Origin: Acetatifactor sp.
GTDB taxonomy: Bacteria; Bacillota; Clostridia; Lachnospirales; Lachnospiraceae
Assembly: GCA_029050705.1 (NCBI GenBank)
Contig: JAIDME010000494.1
Location: forward strand, 1-35,299
Length of the DNA stretch: 35,299 nt
Direction of reading: 5' to 3'
Shown: piece after piece, positions 8,775 to 17,659 of the stretch
Position numbering within the stretch: position 1 is the first letter of the stretch
Layout: each line of letters opens with the position of its first letter
The notes under the pieces: model-generated
What the model was told of the DNA's origin: nothing
The model's input: the letters and a program-made list of their open reading frames with translations, nothing else
Database searches by the model: none
Translations under genes and position numbers: made by a program

Positions 8775-10933
8775 ACTTCCATTCCTTCCGTAAGACCTTC
8801 GATCACCCAATAGTTTTTATCGTCGGAACCGCCCGCCAAAAAGCTCCGGTACAGCACCGAACCGTCTTTCTGCTTCAGCTTCACATAGGTAACACCCCCA
8901 TAGGACGTCACAGCCTTCTTCGGTACGAGCAGCACATTCTCCATTTTCCTTGTGGCTACCGTGACGTCAAACCGGCTCAGGCTCCACCTGCCGTCACTGC
9001 CAAAGACGCTGCCCGACATGTCCCCTGCATCCTCGCCGGATACCCGGATCAGTGCGTAGCCATCTCCGAAGAGCTCAGCGCTGACGCATGCCTGATTCAG
9101 CGTCACCACAAGCCCGGTTGTCTTCCTTTTGCTGCCGTCTGCACCGTTATACTCTATATCCGCCACGTTTCCGTAGGTTAACAGACCGTTTGGATCCTCC
9201 ACCATAATGTAGTTGGACCCCTGTTCGGCCAGCATGAGGAGCGCCTGGTTTTTCTGAAGCAAATCTCCGCTTTCCAGCATGTTCCACCACAGCTCCCAGG
9301 ACAGATCCGTGACAATGCCGTCATAAGGCGCCCGAATCTCTGTCATGGCAAAATCCGCTTTCATCTCTTCCACCAGTTTTTCCAGCTCGGCTATGGTCTC
9401 CTTTCCCTGCTCTATGGCCTTTTTGTTCACCTCCTGATTCTGCTTCTCCAGGTCCGTCAGTCTTTCCCGCTGACGTTGAAGTTCCTGCTCTTTTCGGGCC
9501 AGTTCCACATCATTCGGCTGCACGCGGATCTTAAAGAGCACATCCCCCTTCTTCACCTGCTGATACAAATCCACCATCCTCTCTTCGAAATATACAGTGC
9601 CGTATATATCAGGACAACTAATCCACTCCGAGGTCGGATACACAATGGTTCCCTTCTGGGAAAATTCATGGCTGACGCTGCCCATGCCCAGAACCGCCGT
9701 ATTGTCCGCCGTCTGTGTGTCCTTCCTGGTAAGCACCTTGTCCCCTTCCCCCACGCCGGAAAGAATCTCCACATAGACTCCGTCCTGCATGCCGGTCATA
9801 ACGGGGGTATAGACCCGCTCTCCATCCTTTAACACATAGACATAGGAAGCATCCTCCCCTTTCTCTATGGCATCCTTGGGCACGGAAAGCACATCTCTTT
9901 TCACCTGCTTTATGACTGCCACCACAACATAACTGCCCAACTCCACTTCCCCGGCCTCTTCCGGCAGATAAAATGTTGTGAATACCTTACCGTTCTTCTC
10001 CTCCAGACGCCTGTACTCCTCGCTCTCCATTGGCTGGTATTCCACTTCACAGCGCTTTCCGCCGATTATCGCAAATACCTGCTCTGCGCTGTTGATCTCC
10101 GCCTTGCTGATAAATTCGCACTTCAGCAGCCGTCTGTCCGGGTCTGCCACCGCAGCCATAGAACTGCCCGCGCTTATGTAATCATTGTAATTTAATAAAC
10201 GGATATTTGTGACCACACCCTTTTGTTTCGAAAGCACCCGGCTTTCGTTCAGGTCCTGACGCAGCCGATTTAACAGCACTTCATTATACCCGGCATCCAG
10301 CTGGTAGAGTTCCGTCCGCTGCCTGAGCTGTTCTTCCAGCTTTTGTCTGCCGATAAGCGCATTTCTGTATTTAGTCTCATAAAACAGATTGTCCGATTCC
10401 CACTTTTCGTAAGTCAGGTCCTCCTCAGTATCCTCCTCAGGCTTTTCCTTTGCCCAGTTTTCCACTGCCTGTCCCCAGAATTTCTCGTCGCCCCGATACT
10501 TTTCCAGCGACTCCTCCGCTTCCATGCTGTACTCCAGAAATTCCTCCTCACTTCGTGCGATGGACTTTTCCATATCAGCGATCTGACGTTCCAGATTATC
10601 TACGTTGGTCCGTATCAGCGTCTGTCCCTTTCTGACCGCATCCCCGGGCAGAGCCGCATAGCTGTCAAAATTCATGCTCCTTTCCAGAGAACACTCCTCC
10701 GTATACGGACATATCAGACCGCTGTATATGGCGGCATCATACATGTCCCTTCGGGCCGCTGTCTCATAGCTTTCTCCCACACCCGCCGGCTCCAGCAGCA
10801 TCACATCTTCAGGTCCCGGCACAGGAGCGGGCGTCCCGGCGCATCCGGCTGTAAAAACCGTCAGACATACCAATACGAGCAGCGCTGTCAAAAATCTTCT
10901 GCCCGCCCTTCCTGATATCTTCTTTCTCATCAC
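8762..10933 (-). CDS. Efflux adaptor (HlyD/RND periplasmic-adaptor-like) lipoprotein with two fused adaptor modules
   Basis: Lipoprotein signal LTVFTAGCAG. Two sets of coiled-coil plus barrel-sandwich signatures: PGDAVRKGQTLI...VLSVPKDAIEKGEDASYVYVLKDG...EGDKVLTRK and KKGDVLFKI...IRAPYDGIVTDLSW...VLLVPKKAVTSYGGVTYVKLKQKDG...EGMEVCIE. Confidence 0.85.
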   Translation of the reverse strand: MMRKKISGRAGRRFLTALLVLVCLTVFTAGCAGTPAPVPGPEDVMLLEPAGVGESYETAARRDMYDAAIYSGLICPYTEECSLERSMNFDSYAALPGDAVRKGQTLIRTNVDNLERQIADMEKSIARSEEEFLEYSMEAEESLEKYRGDEKFWGQAVENWAKEKPEEDTEEDLTYEKWESDNLFYETKYRNALIGRQKLEEQLRQRTELYQLDAGYNEVLLNRLRQDLNESRVLSKQKGVVTNIRLLNYNDYISAGSSMAAVADPDRRLLKCEFISKAEINSAEQVFAIIGGKRCEVEYQPMESEEYRRLEEKNGKVFTTFYLPEEAGEVELGSYVVVAVIKQVKRDVLSVPKDAIEKGEDASYVYVLKDGERVYTPVMTGMQDGVYVEILSGVGEGDKVLTRKDTQTADNTAVLGMGSVSHEFSQKGTIVYPTSEWISCPDIYGTVYFEERMVDLYQQVKKGDVLFKIRVQPNDVELARKEQELQRQRERLTDLEKQNQEVNKKAIEQGKETIAELEKLVEEMKADFAMTEIRAPYDGIVTDLSWELWWNMLESGDLLQKNQALLMLAEQGSNYIMVEDPNGLLTYGNVADIEYNGADGSKRKTTGLVVTLNQACVSAELFGDGYALIRVSGEDAGDMSGSVFGSDGRWSLSRFDVTVATRKMENVLLVPKKAVTSYGGVTYVKLKQKDGSVLYRSFLAGGSDDKNYWVIEGLTEGMEVCIE

Positions 10934-12024
10934 CGAATCACCCTTTCCCCTTCTTCCAGGCCGCTCAGGATTTCCACCATCTCATCGCCGGACAATCCGA
11001 TATCTACCCATCTGATCTGCCTCATGCCGTCCTCGTCCGTCACATAGACATAATATCTGTCGTCCGCGCTGTTGACCGCTGACTTCGGCAGACACAGCAC
11101 CTGCTCCCGACTGTCCAGCACGAACTTAATCGTGCCGCTGGTGCCCACCTCGATCCCGGTAGTCATAGGTCCTGCGTGTACGCTGAACTGCTGAATCTCC
11201 CCCCAGTTAGAGATGTCATAGGGCAGCAGCTCATACTGACCCTTAGCGCTGCCGGTAATGACAGACATATCCACCGTTTCCCCCTCTGTGAAACAATCGC
11301 TGTATTCCGGAGCCTCCGCCTCAAACAGACATCTGGAATTATCCACAATCATCATAATGGTCTCTCCGGCTCTGGAGGTAGAATTCTCCAGCCGCTCCTG
11401 CAGCTTGTATATCATCCCGTCCATCCCGGCATAGACGCGGCAGCGGCTCAGTTCCTGCCTGAGCGCTTCCAGTTCCTGCCTGTCCAGCTCCAGCGCATCG
11501 CCGCAATCCTCCCTCTGGTAGCGGTAATTCTTCTCAATGCCGGCGAGGACCTCGTCCAGCCCTTCTTTATTGTAATAGTTGTTGTAGAGATAGTTCACCC
11601 ATGCCTGGGATATGTCCAGCGCTTCGTTCATTTCCGTATACTCCAGAAGCAGTTCGTTTCTCCTGATCCTGTACTCCAGATCCTCTATCTGCTTCTCCAG
11701 ATTTCCGGCGGACAGCTCCGCCAGCAGCGCACCCTTCTTTACAATATCCCCTTCCTCCACATACACCTTATCCACCAGACGCCCCGTCAGGGAAAAACTT
11801 ATCTCCTGCTCCTTCTGCTGTCGATAGGTACAATCCAGCTTTGCAGTCAGAACCACATCTCCGATTCCGGCAATGATGTAATTGTTGGAAAGCGTATCGT
11901 CAGATTCCTCCACCATGATAAGAGGCTCCTCCGGAGTCTGCATCTCACAGCCGCATAGCAGCATCGCCGCCGCGCTGCAGACACAGAATATCTTAAATCC
12001 CGTCTGCGCTCTGTATTTCCCCAT
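10930..12024 (-). CDS. Efflux adaptor (HlyD-like) lipoprotein, single module
   Basis: Lipobox MLLCGCE; GRLVDKVYVEEGDIVKKGALLAELS; coiled coil; VLCLPKSAVNSADDRYYVYVTDEDG; GLEEGERVIR. Start at MGKYRAQ (GGAGGT RBS) rather than 12090. Confidence 0.88.
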   Translation of the reverse strand: MGKYRAQTGFKIFCVCSAAAMLLCGCEMQTPEEPLIMVEESDDTLSNNYIIAGIGDVVLTAKLDCTYRQQKEQEISFSLTGRLVDKVYVEEGDIVKKGALLAELSAGNLEKQIEDLEYRIRRNELLLEYTEMNEALDISQAWVNYLYNNYYNKEGLDEVLAGIEKNYRYQREDCGDALELDRQELEALRQELSRCRVYAGMDGMIYKLQERLENSTSRAGETIMMIVDNSRCLFEAEAPEYSDCFTEGETVDMSVITGSAKGQYELLPYDISNWGEIQQFSVHAGPMTTGIEVGTSGTIKFVLDSREQVLCLPKSAVNSADDRYYVYVTDEDGMRQIRWVDIGLSGDEMVEILSGLEEGERVIR

Positions 12025-12134
12025 CCTTAATACCTCCGATTTCCCTCTCACGGACTTCTGACTGATATTGTACCCTCCGCGGCAAAACAATTCTGCCTAT
12101 TCCTTGTCCTTTTATTATGCAAATTTTGCTATGT

Positions 12135-12165
12135 ATTATATTCCGCTCTGAGGAGCCCCTGTCAG
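12135..12165 (-). promoter_or_regulatory. Possible promoter for the adaptor/ABC operon (CTGACA-19-TATAAT)
   Basis: TATAAT complement at 12135-12140; CTGACA complement at 12160-12165. The 19-nt spacer is longer than ideal. Confidence 0.35.
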
Positions 12166-13064
12166 CTTCTTATGGCCTGCCGGAACCGGGACAGCAGGCC
12201 GTCTATCTTTCCCCTGATGAACTCTCTGCTCTCCTCCTTCACGAGATAATACAGGTAGTTGTCTCTCACAAAATCTCCGGACATTCCCCTTCCCATGATC
12301 TTGAAATTGACAAAGCCCCTGTCTATATAATCCCCGATTTCTTCATTGGAGATAAAAGCAGGACGTTTCATGCAGTCCTCAAGACTTTTTTGTGCCGCCC
12401 GGTTCGGACAGGGAAACTCTGTGGCGCGACCCGCCCCCCCCAGTTGTACCATCGACTGATGCCGATAATGCTCGGCGCGTCTGGTACAGCCCGGAAAACA
12501 GATCTCGTTTACCAGAATCTCCACCCGGCCCGCCTGATCTCCAACAGCCTCCAGCGCCTGCCTGTCATGATTCAGGTCATAGTCCAGAACTACCAGAAAA
12601 TAATCCTTATTCAGTTCCTCCAGAAGTCTTTCCACCCCCGTTATCCGTTTGGTGGTGGAAGAGATCAGCTTGTACTTCGGATATTTCTCCCGAAGATATT
12701 CCTCCAGAACGGGCAGGTTCACCAACACCTGATTGAGACCGTTGTCCGCCATTTCCATGATCAGGTTACAATAGGGATCCTGCAGATGCTTCTCCTCCAG
12801 CAGACTGTTGGTCCATGTGAAGCGGACAGGAACCTCCCTGTCATTATAGATCTTGAGTATGGCCTCTATCTCCTGCCTCCCGACACTTCCCATCACAGCC
12901 CTGCCCCCGTTCCATATTGCTCCCGGAAAGGTTCCGTAAACGGATCCGATCCGATAGCCCTCCCGGAAGCACTCCGGGTAATCCTTCATCAGATTCAGAA
13001 GGATCTGATTCAACAGTCTGAAATAACAAAATCCGGGCAGATGCCAATATATTTCCTTCACCAT
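12162..13064 (-). CDS. U32-like (peptidase U32/UbiU-V-like) TIM-barrel protein, paralog A
   Basis: EILVNEICFPGCTRRAEHYRH, FPCPNR...EDCMKRP, GFVNFKIMGR resemble U32 motifs. Many blocks shared with the adjacent gene (WNGGR, TNSLL, DPYCN, ADNGLNQV, EEYLREKYPKYKLISST, KDYFLVVLDY). Confidence 0.65.
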   Translation of the reverse strand: MVKEIYWHLPGFCYFRLLNQILLNLMKDYPECFREGYRIGSVYGTFPGAIWNGGRAVMGSVGRQEIEAILKIYNDREVPVRFTWTNSLLEEKHLQDPYCNLIMEMADNGLNQVLVNLPVLEEYLREKYPKYKLISSTTKRITGVERLLEELNKDYFLVVLDYDLNHDRQALEAVGDQAGRVEILVNEICFPGCTRRAEHYRHQSMVQLGGAGRATEFPCPNRAAQKSLEDCMKRPAFISNEEIGDYIDRGFVNFKIMGRGMSGDFVRDNYLYYLVKEESREFIRGKIDGLLSRFRQAIRS

Positions 13065-13065
13065 A

Positions 13066-14025
13066 TCATTCCTCCGGTATCCATTTCCTGGGTTTCATTT
13101 GATTCCATGTGATCACCTTGTTCGTCACCAGACTGTTTAACAGCATGATCCTTGCCTTGCCCTGGTGCTCCGGCTTTATCATGTAATGACAGTAGGTCTC
13201 CACAAGGTTAAATGAATTGGCCGTGCGCCCCTCCAGCTTAAAGTTCTTAAACCCCATGGGTACATATTTCTCCCAGATTTCCTCGGGAGAAATGTAGGTG
13301 CTGTAGTCCAGTATGTCGTAAATGGTATTATTCTGCCCGTACTCGCAGTGCCAGCCTTCCAGCGGAATCTGCTTATCCGGCGGCATCCGGCGGTTCTTTA
13401 ACAAAATACGCTGGTTCTTCGCAATGCTCTCATAATGCTTTCCCCTTCTGGGACAATCAGGCGTACAAACGGCATTCACCAGTATTTCACACCGGCCCCT
13501 GTCATGAATTTTCTCCAGCTCCTCAAATTTTCCATTAAAATTGTAATCCAATACAACCAGGTTGTAATCTTTTCCCAGCTCCTCGTTCACAAGATCAATA
13601 TCCCGAATCTCCTTACAGGTGGAGCTGTTCAGCTTATAGCCGGGATAATTTTCCCTGACATACTCCTCCAAAAGCGGCGAGAACACTATGACCTCGTTCA
13701 TCCCGTTATCCGCCGCACGCATACAGAAATTACAGTAGGAATCCTTTAAATCCTCTGCGTTTAACAGCATATTGGTGTAGGTATAACGGATGGGAATCCC
13801 CTTTTCGTTGACGGCCTTCACCACATTTTTCACAAAAGCCCCGTCGCACTGGTCAAAGTTGGACATCCTTCCCCCGTTCCAGAGGGATGTGGGGAACTCC
13901 CCGAAAAAGGATGCAATCCTGACGCCCTCCCTGAAAAAGTCGGGACGCAGCTCCTGAAGCCCGACAAACAGCATATTCAACGGGAAATTCTGCCTCAGAC
14001 CGGGCAGATGAAAATTCACTTCCAT
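13066..14025 (-). CDS. U32-like TIM-barrel protein, paralog B
   Basis: EILVNAVCTPDCPRRGKHYES, GFKNFKLEGRTANSFNLVETYCHYM (U32-like C-terminal motif), blocks shared with paralog A. RBS AGGAG before ATG. Confidence 0.68.
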   Translation of the reverse strand: MEVNFHLPGLRQNFPLNMLFVGLQELRPDFFREGVRIASFFGEFPTSLWNGGRMSNFDQCDGAFVKNVVKAVNEKGIPIRYTYTNMLLNAEDLKDSYCNFCMRAADNGMNEVIVFSPLLEEYVRENYPGYKLNSSTCKEIRDIDLVNEELGKDYNLVVLDYNFNGKFEELEKIHDRGRCEILVNAVCTPDCPRRGKHYESIAKNQRILLKNRRMPPDKQIPLEGWHCEYGQNNTIYDILDYSTYISPEEIWEKYVPMGFKNFKLEGRTANSFNLVETYCHYMIKPEHQGKARIMLLNSLVTNKVITWNQMKPRKWIPEE

Positions 14026-14049
14026 TGCTCTTCTCCTATCCTGATTGAA

Positions 14050-14079
14050 AAAGGACGGTGCCCGGAAACACCGCCCTTT
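14050..14079 (-). terminator. Intrinsic terminator or attenuator hairpin after the SBP gene
   Basis: Minus strand AAAGGGCGGTG-TTTCCGGG-CACCGTCCTTT followed by TT: 11-bp stem with one G.U pair and a U tract. Confidence 0.75.
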
Positions 14080-14104
14080 ACAATAATTCAGAAATTCATT
14101 TCCT

Positions 14105-15601
14105 TTACTTGTTTGCCTCTTCTACAGCTGTATACCACTTGGTCTTGACAGCTTCGATGTTAGCAGCCACATCTGCGCCGGGGTAAAGCTTATAAGTAAA
14201 ATCGTTACCCAGATCGATATCGGGTATGAAGCTCTCATACTTTACGGTTCCGCCTTCGGTGGACATTCTCGCGCAGGTCTCCTCCACGGTACGAATGTTG
14301 TCCGCACAGTCATAGTAACCTGCCAGATGGGGATTAACATCCTCATAACCGGGGATGGGCTCTGTCCAGAGATTGAATGCAAACATGATCTTCCATGCCC
14401 TCTCCTCGTCATAGCATGCAGGAAGCGCCCAGACATTGTCATCGTATGCGTTGACATAGTGACCGCAGTCAGGTCCGATGGGGAACATCAGGAAGCCCAT
14501 TTCATCTTCCATGTTACCGTAATCGCCGTTGGCAGTCATAGCATATGCCTGCTCGCACAGGAATACGAATTTTCCCTCATCTCTGAAAGCTGCTTTGAAA
14601 TAATCCCACTCTGTTCCCTCGGGCTGGGGATACTCATACTTCTCCATAATTTCCACGGCCCAGTTCACAGCCTTAACCGTCTTGGGATCCTCCAGGTTGC
14701 ACACATACTGGCCGTCTTCCATGCCAAACAGGGAACTTCCGTTGGAGTAAACGGCAGCCAGGGCAAACTGTCCTCTGTTACCGCACATGGGATAGATGTC
14801 CTGCACGCCATCGCTGTCAACGTCGCCGCCGGCCATGATCTTATCCATGATCTCTTCCCACTTTTCCCAGGTCCACTCGTTGCTCGCCTGCAGATCATAA
14901 AGGTCATCCGCAGTCATACCCGTAGTCTGCTCCAACAGCCTGATGTTGAAATACATGCCGTCACGGGGCTCCGGCACGCCCGCATAAAAGGCATAGATGG
15001 AATCGCCCTTGGAATACAGGTTACACTGTCCGTTCTGCTGGAACTTTTTCTCTGAGAAATCCAGGCAGTCAAGCGTTGCAACGTCATACATCAATCCCTG
15101 CTTCATGGCGGAAATCATCGCGCCCTGAGTGTTGGTAATAAAAATGTAGTTGTTGTCATCGCCGCCGGTGGTAACGTAATCCACAAAGGATGTATGGCAG
15201 TCGCCCCAGCCGCCCAGAGCCTCCTGACTCATGGTAAAGTTGTAGGTCTCCTGGATCCACTCACGCCATTCTTCCTTTGCCTCGCCGTAGTCATCGTTGG
15301 AGGTTCCCTCTCCGAACCAGGACCAGATCTTAATGTCCATGCCGCCCAGGTCATAGACATTGCCGTTCTCATCCGTGAGAATGGGATACTTGCTCACCTC
15401 ACCCTGCTCTTCGGGTTCGGACTCGCTTCCCTGGCTGTCTGCAGGGCTCTCTGACTGAACCTCGCTGTTCGAGCCTTCAGGTGCATTGCTGCCTGATTCC
15501 TGTGAGGAATCACCCCCCCCATTTCCGCAGGCCGCCATACTTACGGCCATAACGGTTGCGAGAGAAGCTGCCATCAGTTTTCTAAACATTTTTCTCTTCA
15601 T
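14105..15601 (-). CDS. Carbohydrate ABC transporter substrate-binding lipoprotein (family 1)
   Basis: Lipobox SMAACGNGGG, low-complexity linker, SBP-like body (WEKWEEIMDKIMAGGDVDSDGVQDIYPM...FVFLCEQAYAMTANGDYG). Adjacent permeases. Confidence 0.9.
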   Translation of the reverse strand: MKRKMFRKLMAASLATVMAVSMAACGNGGGDSSQESGSNAPEGSNSEVQSESPADSQGSESEPEEQGEVSKYPILTDENGNVYDLGGMDIKIWSWFGEGTSNDDYGEAKEEWREWIQETYNFTMSQEALGGWGDCHTSFVDYVTTGGDDNNYIFITNTQGAMISAMKQGLMYDVATLDCLDFSEKKFQQNGQCNLYSKGDSIYAFYAGVPEPRDGMYFNIRLLEQTTGMTADDLYDLQASNEWTWEKWEEIMDKIMAGGDVDSDGVQDIYPMCGNRGQFALAAVYSNGSSLFGMEDGQYVCNLEDPKTVKAVNWAVEIMEKYEYPQPEGTEWDYFKAAFRDEGKFVFLCEQAYAMTANGDYGNMEDEMGFLMFPIGPDCGHYVNAYDDNVWALPACYDEERAWKIMFAFNLWTEPIPGYEDVNPHLAGYYDCADNIRTVEETCARMSTEGGTVKYESFIPDIDLGNDFTYKLYPGADVAANIEAVKTKWYTAVEEANK

Positions 15602-15654
15602 ATTTTCCTCCTTTTTATTGAAAAGTATCTATATATATCCCTTTCATCCTCCCC

Positions 15655-15679
15655 GAGGGCATTTTTCCGGGATGCCCCC
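15655..15679 (-). other. Intercistronic hairpin between permease and SBP genes
   Basis: Minus strand GGGGGCAT-CCCGGAAAA-ATGCCCTC: 8-bp stem with one G.U pair and no U tract. Confidence 0.45.
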
Positions 15680-15713
15680 TTTCAGAAACCGGGAAATATA
15701 TCATAAGCCGGGC

Positions 15714-16721
15714 TTACATCTTGATTCCTGAACTGCTTAAGCTCTCCACAAATCCCTTCTGCGCAAAAAGGTACAGGATGATAAGGGGTACTATGATCAT
15801 CAGTACACCGGTGGAGAGAATACAGTTTGCCAATGCCTGGGAAACCTGAGTCCCCTGTGCCACGCCAAGCTCCCTGCCGATATATACGCCCAGATTATCC
15901 ACCACCTGGGTCAGCGATGTGCTGAGCAGCTGGGTGGTTCCCAAAAACATACCGGAATAAAAACCGTCCGTCCACTGCCATACAAAGGCGAAGAGGAAAC
16001 AGGATGTCAGGATGGGCTTCGCGTCCGGCAGCATGATCCTGAAAAAGGTCTTTAAAGTGCCGCAGCCATCCACATAAGCCGCCTCCTCCAGCTCCTTAGG
16101 AATATTCCTGAAGAACTGCCGGATCATGTAGATATACAGTCCGTTTTTCAGCCCCATACAGGTAATGCTTAAGAGATAATAAGGGAGCACGGAACCTCTC
16201 ATATTGACTGCACTTCCTGTTATCAGCTTGAAAAGTCCGAATATATCAAAAAACCTGAAATTCAGATACAGGGACGAGGAAATGGTCTGGGGCGGGATCA
16301 GTATCACCAGGATTACGCAGGCAAACCAGAAATTTTTAAAGGGAAACTTAAATCTGGCAAAGCCGTACCCCACCAGCGTACACACTGCAATCTGCACCAG
16401 CGCTATGGTCAGAGATATGGTAAAGGTGTTAAGCAGTCCCTGGCTGTATTTCATGATACCCGCTGCCAGCTTGTAATTGTCCGTTGTAAAATTCTGAGGG
16501 ATGGAGACCACAATGGGATTATACAGGTCATCCTCCGACATAAAGCTGACGGAAATCTTATTAAATATGGGCTGCAGGATCAGAAAACACAAACCGAAAA
16601 GCATGACAAATCTGCAAATGCTGATCCCCCATTCGAGACCCGTCTTCCTGAGCAGATAGCCGCCGGACTTCCTGTTCCTCTCCCAGAAATTACTGTATTT
16701 CCCTGTGTTAACCTTACTCAT
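15714..16721 (-). CDS. Carbohydrate ABC transporter permease (MalG/LacG type)
   Basis: EAAYVDGCGTLKTFFRIMLPDAKPIL (EAA loop), multiple TMs. Start at MSKVNTG with AAGGAGGG RBS. Confidence 0.93.
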   Translation of the reverse strand: MSKVNTGKYSNFWERNRKSGGYLLRKTGLEWGISICRFVMLFGLCFLILQPIFNKISVSFMSEDDLYNPIVVSIPQNFTTDNYKLAAGIMKYSQGLLNTFTISLTIALVQIAVCTLVGYGFARFKFPFKNFWFACVILVILIPPQTISSSLYLNFRFFDIFGLFKLITGSAVNMRGSVLPYYLLSITCMGLKNGLYIYMIRQFFRNIPKELEEAAYVDGCGTLKTFFRIMLPDAKPILTSCFLFAFVWQWTDGFYSGMFLGTTQLLSTSLTQVVDNLGVYIGRELGVAQGTQVSQALANCILSTGVLMIIVPLIILYLFAQKGFVESLSSSGIKM

Positions 16722-17622
16722 AATAGTAAACCCTCCTTGAGATGAGCAGCGAAGATACTCCCACAATGGCAATCACGATCACAAAGTATGCCCACGACAT
16801 GGCAGAGGCAAAGCCGTAATTTAAGTTTATCTTCATCACCTTCTGAATCTTCTCTATGACCTCGTTATCCGAACGCATACAGAAGTCAACCACCGTATAG
16901 ATCCAGTTCACCAGGAACAAAGAGCTTACCATGGGGACGGTTATCTTCCAGAGGCTTTCCCACTTTGTACAGCCCTCTATATCCGCCGCCTCATACATGT
17001 TGCCGGAGATGGTCTGCAGTCCCGAGAGGAAAATAATGATCTGGATGCCCGATGAAATGGCAACGTCATATATGTTGTCAATGATCTCGAAGACCGTCTC
17101 ATAGGCTCTGACGCCCACACCCGCCGTCCGAAGTATCTCCTTTAAGGCGTCTGTTATGCTGATACCCTGTGTCGCCGTCTCTACGGATGCCTGGAGATTC
17201 GCCATGAGGGCGTTGTCTGATTCAAGTCCCAGCATAACGCCGGAGGAAAGGATCACAGGCAGGAAAAACACGGCCCTCACCAGCGCCCTTCCCTTAAATT
17301 TCTGGTTGAGTATCAGCGCCACGAAGAAGCTGAACACCATGATGGCCACGGAATAGAGGAACATTCTGATAATCTCCTCCGTCAAAAGCCTGTTGAATTC
17401 CGGATCCACCCGAAACGCCTGATTGTAGTTGGCAAGCCCTTTCCAGATAGACGAGAAATTTCCCGCCCCAAGCTCTACCGTACAGAAACTCATATAGAGC
17501 GAATGGAAAAGAGGTCTTACCATAAACATCAGAAATCCGATGATAAACGGCGAGACAAACAGATACCCGGATATTGCCTTCCGCCGCTGTAAACCCGCTA
17601 GTTTATTCTTCTGTTTCTTCAT
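16714..17622 (-). CDS. Carbohydrate ABC transporter permease (MalF/UgpA type)
   Basis: EAADIEGCTKWESLWKITVPMVSS (EAA loop), YLFVSPFIIGFLMFMVRPLFHSLYMSF. Confidence 0.93.
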   Translation of the reverse strand: MKKQKNKLAGLQRRKAISGYLFVSPFIIGFLMFMVRPLFHSLYMSFCTVELGAGNFSSIWKGLANYNQAFRVDPEFNRLLTEEIIRMFLYSVAIMVFSFFVALILNQKFKGRALVRAVFFLPVILSSGVMLGLESDNALMANLQASVETATQGISITDALKEILRTAGVGVRAYETVFEIIDNIYDVAISSGIQIIIFLSGLQTISGNMYEAADIEGCTKWESLWKITVPMVSSLFLVNWIYTVVDFCMRSDNEVIEKIQKVMKINLNYGFASAMSWAYFVIVIAIVGVSSLLISRRVYYYE

Positions 17623-17659
17623 ACCTCACTGCCCTTCCTTCTTTTATTTTCCCTAAGCA

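Noticed and set aside
12117-12128. Inverted repeat GCAAA-T-TTTGC near the possible adaptor-operon promoter
   Set aside because: Only 5-bp arms in AT-rich DNA; expected by chance and not repeated elsewhere in the window.
12104-12130. TTGCT core at 12126 as another AraC operator
   Set aside because: No partner core 21 bp away and no CCTCA flank, so the adaptor/ABC operon is not assigned to the regulon.
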